Shown piece after piece: positions 13,258-23,878 of a DNA stretch of 64,000 bases. The stretch's first letter is position 1, and every line of letters starts with the position of its first letter. The notes beneath the pieces are model-generated. The model had not been told where the DNA came from. It worked only from the letters and a program-made list of their open reading frames with translations, and ran no database searches. This stretch comes from Yponomeuta sedellus. Its lineage: Eukaryota; Arthropoda; Insecta; Lepidoptera; Yponomeutidae. The stretch is taken from assembly GCA_934045075.1 (NCBI GenBank), contig OW203721.1, positions 2,354,997 to 2,418,996 on the forward strand, given 5' to 3'. A program made the position numbers and the translations under genes.

Positions 13258-13989
13258 CAGTTATTTGTGAATTTTCTTTAGTTACTGGAGCCTCCAACAA
13301 GGTAGTATTTTCTTGAGTAGACGAATCAGGTGATTGCTTATAATTTAGTAATTTTTCTTGCTCAGGTACCCTTTCACTATCACTTGCAATTGATTGAGTC
13401 GATATCGCAAGTTCATCAGCGGCGACCAATTCAATTGCGATTTCATTCCGATCAGTTGATTCCAGTAATAAGCACGCTTGTTCTTCTAGCTGTGGTGTTT
13501 CAATATTAACTACACTATCGTGAGCTAGCAAGGATGCTGTTACTGAGTTATTTGCGTCGACATCAGGTTTTGTGTCATGAAAGAATAACTCTTCAGAAAT
13601 CTCAGTTCCTTCAAAAACTGGTAGTGCTATAGAAGTAGTGGCTAAATGTGTTTGTAGATATACTATTGCATCTGACACCTTTTGGACGTTGTCAGGCTTC
13701 ATTGGTGTAGGAAGATCTACAGTGACTTGACATAATTCAGTTTGGACTATTAGTAAAGCTTCTTGTAGCTGGTTTACTAGTTCTACTTGAGTGCCCAGCA
13801 TAGCAGTGTCTAGAGTAGTTTCTACACCATGTTTATTTGAAATCTTTTCAAGTGTCAGTTTTTCGTGCAACTCTCCAGCTAGATTGACAGAATTTATTAA
13901 CTGTTTGTTATTAGAAATGTCAGCTAGTTCTTTGATTATATTAACCATATCATTAGAAATATACTGTTTAATGTGCTTAATTAATGTTT
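13258..13989 (-). CDS. Exon: helical module with acidic tail, copy 2
   Basis: 244 codons, phase 1 in and out (acceptor TTTACAG, donor GTAATT). Opens T-L-I-K-H-I-K-Q-Y-I-S-N-D-M, then N-S-V-N-L-A-G-E-L-H-E-K-L, L-V-N-Q-L-Q-E-A-L-L-I-V-Q and N-V-Q-K-V-S-D-A. The last half is an acidic Thr/Ser/Glu-rich tail. The open frame runs past the donor to a stop at 13154, but phase agreement with all neighbours supports splicing at 13258. Confidence 0.88.
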
Positions 13990-14082
13990 CTGTAAAAATA
14001 ATTGCACGAATTAAAAATTACGCTGAAAATGTTATGAGACAACTAGTTTACAAGCTAGGTATTTTAATTGACTCTTTTACAA

Positions 14083-14305
14083 ATACATACATAGATACAT
14101 AGATACATACATACATACATACATACATACATACATACATACATACATACATACATACATACATACATACATACATACATACATACATACATACATACAT
14201 ACATACATACATACATACATACATACATACATACATACATACATACATACATACATACATACATACATACATACATACATACATACATACATACATACAT
14301 ACATA
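14083..14305 (+). repeat. (ATAC)n microsatellite, about 220 bp
   Basis: About 50 tandem ATAC units with two ATAG interruptions at the left end. On the minus strand it is the (GTAT)n tail directly after the LINE end at 14306, so it probably grew from that tail. Confidence 0.97.
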
Positions 14306-14725
14306 ACCTCATGCCTGTATTCCTGAAGAGTAAGCAGAGACCAGGGACTGCCACTTGCCACGATCCCGACAGATCACCTTCGCTTCATCAACGTTCATAA
14401 GTCGTTGCATGCATGCATGCCGGTTCCGGGTACTTTTTATGTTCCCCTTTGCTACTACATTCCCTATTTGATCGATGTATGCCCGCCTGGGACATCCCTT
14501 AGCAGCCCTTCCACTTACATTCGCAATTTATATTTGTTTCCTCAATCTTTTTTCCTTCTTCCTCTCCACATGTCCAAACCAAAGCAACATTCCTTTCTCA
14601 ATTCTAGGCACTACATCCTCTTTCAGTCCACAACGTTCTCTTATCAAACTATTGCGTATCCTGTCATTGAAAGTAATACTACACATACTTCTCAAGGACC
14701 TCATTGCTACTGCATTAATCTTTTA
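14306..14725 (-). mobile_element. LINE reverse-transcriptase C-terminal fragment
   Basis: Minus-strand reading: I-N-A-V-A-M-R-S-L-R, R-C-G-L-K-E-D-V, L-L-W-F-G-H-V-E-R, G-R-A-A-K-G-C-P-R-R, then R-D-R-G-K-W-Q-S-L-V-S-A-Y. This matches the region after the RT domain of RTE/CR1-like LINEs (W-F-G-H-V-x-R ... G-R-P). It is interrupted by a stop and so inactive. The tail runs into (GTAT)n. Confidence 0.8.
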
Positions 14726-14890
14726 CAATTATAATCTTTTTTAAGAAGTAATTTTGTTTCATTTGTATTAAAATATAACTACAAAATCACTGTCTAATCC
14801 GGCCTTGAATTCAGTAAATAGAATATTTACATAGATTGTCAGGGAACACTTCAATATAACGGCCATAAAATAATTGCAAAGTTAACTTAC

Positions 14891-15655
14891 CTGCGGTGGA
14901 TTTTTCTTCATTTTGTTCGCTTGTGATGGCTTCTCGTTTTTTCTCTGACCAATCATCGATCGAGACTTGTTCCACGATCATTTCACTAACTTCAGCTATT
15001 TGCACGGTGTCGGAATATTTTTTGTCAATATCAGCCAGATCTACCACTTCTTTTGCTTCTGCCACATCAACTGTTGCTGCAATTTGAGTAACAACTGTGG
15101 CAGATTCCATTTCGACCTTTTCTATTACTGTCTTATCACTGTCAAATGACTTTTCTCCGATAGTATCTTTAGCAATAGATTTTTCTTCTTGTGTCAGCGT
15201 TTCTTTCACGTCTTCTATTTGTAAAGCCTCTGACACCATTTCTTTTGCTTTCAAAGTAACAGCTGCATTAATTTCGACAGGGATAGCCGAAATTGCTATG
15301 GATAAGTCAGCCTGCAACTCAGTTACAGCATTAGTAACTTTGTTTAGTGCCTCAATGTCAATAGTTTGTGACAACTCATCAGCACTCTGAAGAGCTTGAA
15401 CTTGAACAACGGAGAGGGCGTTAAATAGCTGATGTATTAACTCCGCTTGAGCCGTCAGATGTTCTGATATTATTTCGGTAGTTTCATACTCTAGAGCTGT
15501 GTTCATAGTAAAAATATTCTGCTGTAATTCTCTCGCCAAAGTAAGAGATTGTTTCAGTTCATCTATTTTGATAATAGCAGTAATTTCTTCAACAATCTCA
15601 ATTATATCTTCTGAGATATATTTTTCGATGTGATTTAGAATTTTAGGTGCTTTTT
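14891..15655 (-). CDS. Exon: helical module with acidic tail, copy 1
   Basis: 255 codons, phase 1 in and out (acceptor a T-tract plus CAG; donor GTAAGT). The true exon start is upstream of any Met: it opens K-I-L-N-H-I-E-K-Y-I-S-E-D, then L-K-Q-S-L-T-L-A-R-E-L, L-I-H-Q-L-F-N-A-L-S-V-V-Q and I-E-A-L-N-K-V-T. The tail is Glu/Val/Thr-rich and holds I-V-E-Q-V-S-I. Homologous to the heads of the next exons and of 51-452. Confidence 0.9.
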
Positions 15656-15943
15656 CTGAAAAAAATTATTTGTTCAAATAGTGCTTAGGAAAACTTGTAA
15701 ATTTACATAAAAAGCGTTGTTTTAAATATTGTAGTTAATTAAATGTCAAAACAAAACCTAAATAAAATTTGGTATGGCAAAATTTAACAACATTTTTAAG
15801 GCCCCAAGCTTTGGAAATTTGCTTTCACGCGAAGCGAAGCATGATTGCTAATTTATGATTGGTCGGTTTTTAACGAATTTCGGATGAATGTTGTCTTATT
15901 TACAAAGGCGATTGGTTTTTAGATAATTCACACACTCTATTAC
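15656..15943 (-). other. Intron, 288 bp
   Basis: No features seen apart from the splice sites. Confidence 0.7.
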
Positions 15944-16318
15944 CTTCTTTATTTATAGTAACGATTTCTTTTGTACGATTTAATTCAACTATAAGTTGAA
16001 AAACTGTCAAGAAAACGCGTTTCAGTTTGTCTACTTCTGTCGGTCTCTTCCCTTCTAAATATTCATCAGTATCTTGCCAATCCACGTGCGATAAGGTTGA
16101 TTTAAGGGTCACAATTTTTTCGTTTTGGAATTCGTCTACTTCAGATGAGTTTAGACCGTCTTTATTTATACTCAATAAACTCTTTAATTCTATTGCGATT
16201 TCAATTCCATCCTTGAGTTCTGGGTATTTAAGTAAATAAGAAGCGTCTAACACGTCCAATTTAATGCTTATAAACCGGTCAAGCGCATTCTCCAATGTAT
16301 CAATGTTACAGTTAACAT
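15944..16318 (-). CDS. Exon: short degenerate helical module
   Basis: 125 codons, phase 1 in (acceptor TTTGTAG) and phase 1 out (donor GTAATA). It resembles the heads of the following exons only loosely: a helix around L-E-N-A-L-D-R-F-I, an I-E-I-A-I-E-L-K-S-L-L match to the x-x-A-x-E-L-x-x-x-L core, and a final L-K-R-V-F-L-T-V-F-Q. It lacks the long acidic tail. Likely the most diverged member of the tandem exon set. Confidence 0.85.
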
Positions 16319-16470
16319 CTACAAAGAAATATTATTTGTTATTCTTATTATGCGTTTTTCCTAATAAATGTCAGCTGGGTTTGTAAATTAAACCTTAAAA
16401 TCGAAGTAAAACAAAAATTGCCATAAAATATTTAGGAGTAAATTACCTGATGGAATGTAAAAATACTCAC

Positions 16471-19400
16471 CAGTAATAAACGCGTCCTTCCTTTCAGTGG
16501 AAACTGCGTCGGATGAAAGTATAGAATGTAGTGACTTTTCAATCTCACTGATAGGTTTTGTGATTTCTTTGACTTTTCCAGCAAAAGGAGTATCCATATT
16601 TTTGAGACCGTCTTGAATGGTATGGATTTCTTTATCCACTTCCATTATAAGAGAAATATTCTCATTACTAACCTGTGACCCTTTGGATACTATCTGTTCT
16701 TCTATTTGAGCAATTTCTTTGTGAATCTCAGTCATCGTTTGTATGAATGATTCAGTTGTAGTTATATCCATCGAAACAGAATCATCATCCATACCCGTTA
16801 AAATCTGCTCTTGTACATTATTCAATTGGCTATGGAAAGTATGTAAGGGATGTAGCATTTCAGTAAGAAGGGCTTTAAGGACACTTTCTTTGACTTCAAC
16901 TTCTCTTGGCTGAGTCTCAGTTACTGGTTTCTCTAAAAGCTTTTCATGTAATATATCTGAACACTCTGCAAGGCATTTGAGAGCTATTAAAGATTTACCA
17001 GTTCCAATAGCATCTTTGTAGTCATGGTGCATTTGTACGCAATTAAGTAGTTCTTTTAAGACTTGTTTTGTTCTAGAAGTATCAATTGCAGTAGTCATTT
17101 GATTTTCTAAGAATACTTCAAGTTCTTCCATTTGCTCAGTCAGGATTTTTTCTTCAATTCTTGGACGGATTTCAGAAGGATGCTTTACTTCTTCTGCTAT
17201 TAATGTTTCCATATTTTGCAGAATAGACTGCACTGTTTCAAAGACAGTAATCAATCTAAGTGTAATTTCTTTCTCCGCTGAAGATGATTCAATACTGGTA
17301 CTTAATTTAAGATCATTCAAAGTAGTATTTATTTTATTCATTGGATTTATAAACAAAACATCTGATTGTGTGTCGATGATTTTTAGCAGAGAATCTTGCA
17401 CATTATTTAAGCAATCAGTAGCATGTATCATAAAAGTGCTCAATGAGTTCCTTATATCTTGGGAAAGGTTCAGTTGAATACTTTTTACTTTGAAGTCACT
17501 AATACAAGTCTGTAGTGAGATAAACTCTTGTAGTACTCTGATCAATTTTTTGTGACTCATTTGTTTCGTAACTAAACATCTTAAAATAGTAAACTCGCTT
17601 TTACAGCTTTTGAAAAAGTCTTCTACAATTATTTGATCAGCTAGAGGAGTCTCTTCAGAGGCATCTTGGAGAATATTAACAGCATTTTCTACTACATCAT
17701 CAATTTGCAGAAGAGAGTCTGATTCCAGTTCTAATGCCAATTGTGGCGACAAGCATGAAGTCAAATCTGAAGCCTTAGACAAGTCTACAAAGTCAAATTG
17801 CTCCAATACAGCTATATTTTGTTCAACATCACTAATAGTCTGAATAATCATGGCTTCTTGAGTTAACTTCTCAGGAGATAGAGGCGTAAACTGTATCATA
17901 TTTTCTTGTACCGTTAAAATTTTTTCATACAGTTCCTTACTTAAATATTTGACGTCATCTAGCTTAATACCTTTAGACACGTCAGTGGCATCTAAAAGGC
18001 CATCTACTGTTGATTCCAGGTTTATCAAAGTGGAAGTTTGTTCCGCAATATCCGTTGTGTGATCTTTTGTCGTTTTGATCATTTCCTTCATATGTTCACA
18101 AGCTTCCCGAAGTGTTTCGACCTTGTTAGATATTTCAATTGTTTTATCAGCAGTTTCCAATGCGGGGTAGACGACTTCAAGGCATTTAGCTAAATGTTCC
18201 TTGAACTGAGTTATGGATTCGAAAACGGAATGTATCTTTCCCGCCGACATTTCTAAAATATGTTCGTATATTGGAATGTTATTTATATCTAGAACAGACA
18301 AACATTGCTGTAGTTCTTGCATGGGTTCAGCAATAGAGATAAGTTTGGAAGTATTAATGAAATTAGTTAGTTCGGTTGAACTCTCCATCACAACTGGATG
18401 CAAAATTTCTTCAATTCCAGCATGCAGTTCTCCCAAGCCTAGCGCAACAGATTTAAGACTAGAATAATCACTAACTTCTGAAAGAGTATCTAGAGCTTCT
18501 AATATTTCTGGGTTTTGCAACACAGTTATGTGTTGATTCAACTTATTTAAAGCTTGAGCGGTAGCCGTTGCTGGTACATCTTCCTGGAACGATTCTAATC
18601 CCTGTTCCACGGCCGTTTCTTCAGCGGTTGGCACTGCTAATAACTCTTCAGCTACTGTCTCAGCAGTAGTCTTAATTCCGGAAACATCTTCTAAAGTCGA
18701 CATGTCATCAACACCTTCTATGCCAGCTTGCTCTTGAATCATCACAATGCAACTTTGAAGATTTTGTACTGCACTCGCTATATTCACACTGACTTCATAA
18801 GGAGTAAGGTCTTCTCCATACTGAGAAATCACATCTTGCTGTAAGATTTCTAAAGTTATATTTAAATCTTGCAGGGGCTCGGCTATAGTGCTAATAATCT
18901 CAGTATTTTCTTTAATGCTTTCAATATTTTCCATAACCATTTGATGCAAAACTATAATGTTATGGTTAAGCTCGCATAAAGGAGCTGCTAAAGTTTCAGC
19001 CATTGATAAATTTAACATTTCAGACACTTGCTCTTCTTGTTCTATAGCAACGGAGGTTGTAACCGACACATAGCGCTTCAGCTCTTCTAAAATTGGACAT
19101 ATATTTTGCAAAGCCGGCTGTAGGGCTAATGTCAATTCTTGTGATGTTTCCAGCGACTTTACTTTAGTTATCGCTGCTATTGTTTGTTCAATATGCTCAA
19201 CGATAACTTTAGCTTTAGCGACCTCAAATTCTTTCGAAGACAAATCTTGGATATGTTCCGACTCGATGTGCATACTAATTTCTTCTGCTTGATTTATAGC
19301 TTCTTGAATACCAACTAAAACATCGGTAATGTTGCTAAGGATTGAGCAATTTAGATCTGATTCAAAAATATTTGAGATGAATTGGTCTTGAATTATTCTC

Positions 19401-22134
19401 AGTGTATTTCCTAGACTTGCTAAGGACAGCAATGTATCAGCATCAATAGTTTTAATAGAAGTGTTGACCCTATTGACTGCATCACATATCTTCATCAAAC
19501 TAAAGTATTTAGTCGCTTCATTGCTCTCTATGACGTTCTCTAACACTTTAGTCAGATTTTTGTGGAACGTGTCAAAGTGTGTTTTTATTTCTGGTAGTGG
19601 TTCCAATCTGGGAAGATTATTTTCTAAAGCTATCAATATCTGTGCCATTTTTTGCAGTACCTCAAGTTTGTTATCACTTTGAAGTATATCAAGAGGACCG
19701 ACGTTTCTTTCAATTGTGTCTATGTGAGTTGAAATTTCACTCAAATTTTGTTTGATTGAAAGTAGCGTCTGTTTTAATACCTCTTTATCATCCTCCTTGC
19801 TCGTTTCTATTGAAAGTTTTTCAAAGGATCCTCTGAGTTTTATCGCTGCCTCCATGACAGTTTCAATTATCTGCGTATTATACTTATTTACGGTGGCAGT
19901 CACTTCTTTTACTGACAACGATTCTATTTGCTCTAATGCTGTCTGTAGATCCTGTATTGATGCTGACATATCATTTAAGATGACATCACTGCTTTTAACT
20001 TTCGCTACGTCGGTAATTTTACCACTCTCGGCATTTTCAGCTATACAAAGCAGCGACTGAACTGGGCTTTTTAGTTCAAAGATAGCCTTTTGTGTTTCTC
20101 GTAGATGTTTTACTTCGAACGTTGGTTCCTCGAATTTAATTTCACTAGCTTCGCTAAGCAAATTCTTTGCTTTGATTGTATCAGCGGAAAGCTTTAATAT
20201 TGTAACCATGTCATTGGCTAACAAATCAATTTCCGATAAAGTTCGTTCTTCTAATACTAAGTAATGTTTCTTAGAAACCGTACTGATTTCCGTCATTACT
20301 TGTTCCACGTCTTTTCCACATATTTCTACAAATGCTACGCAGGTTTTTTTTACTAAAGTTCTAGATTCGCTTTCGACTTCAATACACTTTTCAATCATGG
20401 TAAGAGACTGTTGTAAAGTTTTCAAGGACTGAGGTAAGCCACTAAGAAGTGAAATAACTACGCCTTTGGATTCTGTGACAGATTCCTTGGTAGCATTTGC
20501 AATGCTATGTATTTCTGATAGCGGGGTTATGAGGCTACTGATTATTTCTAAGCTCCGTGAAGCAGTAGCGGCACAAGACATTAATTCCGATTTGAGAATT
20601 ATATCTCGTTCTATTATTTGTATGTCGTTAATGACTTTTGATAACACAGTACTTATAGATGTCATCGTAGTTTTGAATTCTTCTTCGCTCATAGGTGGTG
20701 TCTGTTGCACTTCCACTGGCTCAACAAGTTTCGCTTCTCTTGTTTGAAGTATTTCTTCGGCTTTCATTTTGCTGAATGACTTTTCACTGCCAGAACTGGA
20801 TCGCCTTGAGCCACGGCTTGTTCGCCGTTCTCTTTTAGGTTTCACAACAGGAACCTCTGGTTCTGAAGGCCGTTTCTGGGCTTCGTCTTGGATCATTGTT
20901 GTCTTTATTGGCTCAGACGAATCTTGGCCCTCTTCGAAAGACAGTTTAGATACTTTAGATTTCTGTTTGGAAGTACTTCGAGCACTGGCAAAACTTTGGA
21001 GGTCACTTTCGGACTGTAATTGGGTGTCATCTTCCTGTTTTTCTTCGGAAATAGATTGATCTCGGGATAGACTGAAGAAGTCATCCCCACTTTTCTGCGA
21101 GTCTGATTTCTTTCGCAACGTTCTTTTTGGTATATCCGACTTTTCCTCGGAAAGCAATGCCATTGTCTTTTCTAAGTAATCCTCACCACCCACATCTTGA
21201 TCAAGTGATAGCTGAGGAGGACCATTTTCATCTAGAACGGAAATATCCTCAACATCTGCCTCGGTTCTTAAGTCTTCTTCCGGTGATACAAAATAATCAG
21301 GCGATACATCAATAATAATAGCTTCCATCAGCAAATTGCCGGAGGTAGAGGTTTCTTTTACGAACCTTAGAGGAGGTAACTCCACAACGTTATGTTCTGT
21401 GATGTTTTCTGATAGTTGATCCGCATACATCTCGACAATTTGCAGGGCTTCTTCTTCAGTCAAATCGGGAGTTTCGTAAAGAGAAACTGACACCTCTTTG
21501 CCGTCAAATGAGAAAGATATTTCACCTTTGTCGTCAAGCGTTATGTCACCCACTGGCGTGTCGTACATTTGGGACGTCCGCTCCTCGTGTATTGTGCTTA
21601 GTGACAAGTTCCTTTGTAAAGCTTGCTCCTCCATCTTTTTCGTCTTAGCTTTCATTGAGTCATCAAAACCTAGAAGCGAAGCTGAACTTGCAGCAATACC
21701 CATGCAGTTTTGTGCTTCACACGTATACGTGCCAAGACAGCAAGTCCCATCTTGGCCAGAAATAATCCTATGTATATCACCCGGTTTTAGTTCTTCTCCA
21801 TCCTTGTACCACTTTAGAATGGGTTGTGGTACACCAATTACTTTACACTCTAAGTTAACTGCCCCTTCTTCAGATAAAATAGCCTGTAGGTTTTCCAGAA
21901 ATCTGGGCTTCTTGTAGTGTCTGGGGATTATTAGTTTTAGGAAACAAGACGTGACGCTGTGGCCGAAGTCGTTCATGGCGACACACTTCCACTCGGCTTG
22001 GTCGAGGAACTCGAGGTTCTGGATCTCCAGGAAGAACTGGCCTTTCTCTTCCTTGCCGAGGTGGCTGCGAGTCGATTCGTCGACCGGTTGGTCATCTCGG
22101 TACCACAGGACAGATGGCTCGGGTGGAATGGCGA
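16471..22134 (-). CDS. Giant exon: Ig F end, Ig G, helical region (1,888 codons)
   Basis: Order of parts: the rest of Ig F (V-L-W-Y-R-D-D and A-E-W-K-C-V-A-M-N); complete Ig G without introns (W-Y-K-D-G and G-T-Y-T-C-E-A-Q-N-C-M-G, about 21690-21930); an acidic segment about 21230-21560 with Y-E-T-P-D-L-T-E-E-E-A; an Arg/Ser-rich patch R-R-T-S-R-G-S-R-R-S-S-S (about 20780-20840); then about 1,400 residues of Leu/Ile/Glu/Gln-rich sequence with heptad-like spacing and almost no Trp or Gly. Internal similarity is visible: I-A-E-P-L-Q-D-L near 18880 and I-A-E-P-M-Q-E-L near 18330. Phase 1 in and out. A second in-phase donor lies 24 nt downstream. Role inferred as a structural rod of the sarcomere or cytoskeleton. 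Confidence 0.93.
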
Positions 22135-22490
22135 CTGAAATAAAAAATTACACTGTGAAACTGTAGTATTTACTGTGGTAATGGGAAAGTCAGGCATTTT
22201 TAATAAATGCTTCATCGAATGCAATGTACCATTTTGGCTCAATCAATTAGAAAATGGTTTGTTTTTGGACAAGAACTCATTTAAAACAGACATGATTCAG
22301 TATTTTTTTAAACTTGTGTTCTAATAAATAATTTACGCAGTTTCGCAATCATTTTGATGGAATAAAGAATACTTGCATTTTACCAACACCCTTAAACGTT
22401 TGAACTTACTATAACCGGGTTATTAGTAAATACGCCCTTTTTCCATGTATGTATCTAAAAAGTTTGGCAAAAAAAGTCGTTAACCTTGTG

Positions 22491-22630
22491 AGCGGTGGCA
22501 GCAAAGCGGTAGAACGGCGGAAAGTCGTGGGTTCGAATCCTAGCATGTATCAATGAATTTGTTTTCTGAGTTGTGAACGTTTGGGAAATCATAGTAGCAA
22601 TACCACTCGCGTTTGAAGAAAACCATCGCG
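22491..22630 (+). repeat. tRNA-like SINE family B, copy 1
   Basis: A box-like gcggtggcagcaaagcggta and B box cgtgggttcgaatcc, then the family body around gttttctgagttgtgaacg and agtagcaataccactcg. 3' end lost where the LINE fragment starts. Confidence 0.75.
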
Positions 22631-22647
22631 AGGAAGTCCAGCTATAC

Positions 22648-22798
22648 CAGCTATACGCAGAAAGCCTACAGCGCCCTACGGGTCCAATATAACTACGCCT
22701 TCAGGTTGCTGCTGGGGCTGCACCGATGCTGTAGTGCATCGGGGATGATGGATGAAGGATGGGGACAGGCGTGAGGTTATGTATGTATGAATGTAATT
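22648..22798 (+). mobile_element. LINE reverse-transcriptase relic
   Basis: Plus-strand reading gives Y-T-Q-K-A-Y-S-A-L-R-V-Q-Y-N-Y-A-F-R, then L-L-L-G-L, a motif near the C-terminus of LINE RTs of this group. The tail gaggttatgtatgtatg matches the LINE tails at 14306 and 34438. Confidence 0.7.
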
Positions 22799-22952
22799 AG
22801 TGACTGAGATATTAAAAAAAACATCAGCGCTTGAAATGGCCAATCCGCGGAGGCCACACGTGTTAATAAAGGCGATACTCTCTCTTTCTGCGAGAAGGCC
22901 TGCAGTGGGATGTTCCTACATAAGCTACATAGAAAAGTCTTTTCTCACTCAC

Positions 22953-23150
22953 CTTTTACGGTAAAACGGAATGGCTCGTCGATCTTCGCCTCTACACTCT
23001 TGAGGCCAAGCAAGAACTTGGGCGCCTGGTTCTTGGAGAAGAGCTGGAGCTTCTCCTCTTCGTTCAGCTGGTTCTGGATGTCTTCCACGGTCAGCTCGGC
23101 GGAGGAGCTGGCCTGGCCCATGCAGTTTCGGGCTATGCAGCAGTAGGAGC
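22953..23150 (-). CDS. Exon: end of Ig E, helical linker, start of Ig F
   Basis: Starts with S-Y-C-C-I-A-R-N-C-M-G, which finishes Ig E. An acidic helical linker (about 20 residues, L-N-E-E-E-K-L) follows, and then Ig F starts with A-P-K-F-L-L-G-L. The B strand reads F-R-F-T-V-K-V, with Val in the cysteine position, as in Ig B. Phase 1 at both ends; acceptor a C-tract plus CAG, donor GTGAGT. Confidence 0.9.
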
Positions 23151-23689
23151 CTGGGGGGGATGAAGTAAATGTAGTGACAATCGTGACAGTTGGTTTGGCC
23201 GTCAACACATATAAAACGGTTACAATAATAAAAATAAATTAATAGTGTTCGATTTCAGTGGCATTTTAGGAGATGCCTTAACCGGAAGTAACGATAGCAT
23301 TGTAACGGTGTAGACCTTTTTACACTATTTAAGTAAATAATTAATATAGGTAATATAAACTTCATTTCAGAGCTTTGGCCCGCGACTCCGTCCGCGTGGA
23401 CTTTTTTTGCAACCCTGTTCACTTTATTAACGGTTAAATTTAGAAAAACGGCGAAGCACGTGTTCAATCAAATAATTTGAAATTATTTTAAGTTTCAACA
23501 AAATCAGACAACTGTAGACTTTTAGTCCGGATCTACTTACGGGTGTAAAAACCGAAAAATCGATGGCTCGGCGGTAGCAGAACACGCGTTGACCCAGGAC
23601 ACACGTCACTTTATCCGCTTCGATAAGGCACAAGTATTGTCCAAAGACAAGTTTTATGTGCCACGAAAAATGCGCGAGGCTATTGAAAT

Positions 23690-23830
23690 AAGTTAATTAA
23701 GGACTTTGAAAAGACTAAGTTTGGAGTTTTTTTGTCCATTTTTTCTCCAAAATGATCTAGATTTTGAAATGGACACCTAGTTTGAATTGTAACGTTCATT
23801 AAGACGCAGCTTCTGCGCTACTTTGAATAA
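23690..23830 (+). repeat. Dispersed repeat E, copy 1
   Basis: Shares ttaattaaggactttgaaaa, aaatgatctagattttgaaa and acgttcattaagacgcagct (with changes) with 49940-50105 (reverse) and 55318-55480. Confidence 0.7.
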
Positions 23831-23834
23831 AACC

Positions 23835-23878
23835 TTTTCATTTCATTTCATTTCATTTCATTTCATTTCATTTCATTA
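23835..23878 (+). repeat. (TTTCA)n pentanucleotide tract
   Basis: About eight perfect TTTCA units, following gaataaaacctt, which reads like the poly(A) end of a retroposed sequence. Confidence 0.9.

Larger units (their letters stand above)
13990..14890 (-). other. Intron with LINE fragment and satellite
   Basis: Almost wholly occupied by the (ATAC)n tract at 14083-14305 and the LINE fragment at 14306-14725. Confidence 0.75.
22135..22952 (-). other. Intron with SINE head and LINE relic
   Basis: Holds a family B tRNA-like SINE (22491-22630) followed at once by a LINE RT fragment (22648-22798). Confidence 0.75.

Noticed and set aside
14048..14361. Three overlapping frames reading M-Y-V-C repeats
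   Set aside because: Translation of the (ATAC)n microsatellite; all frames are open by construction.
20466..20747. Plus-strand frames over the giant exon
   Set aside because: Shadow frames opposite a long, well-supported minus-strand exon; hydrophobic composition is the antisense image of Glu/Lys-rich coding.
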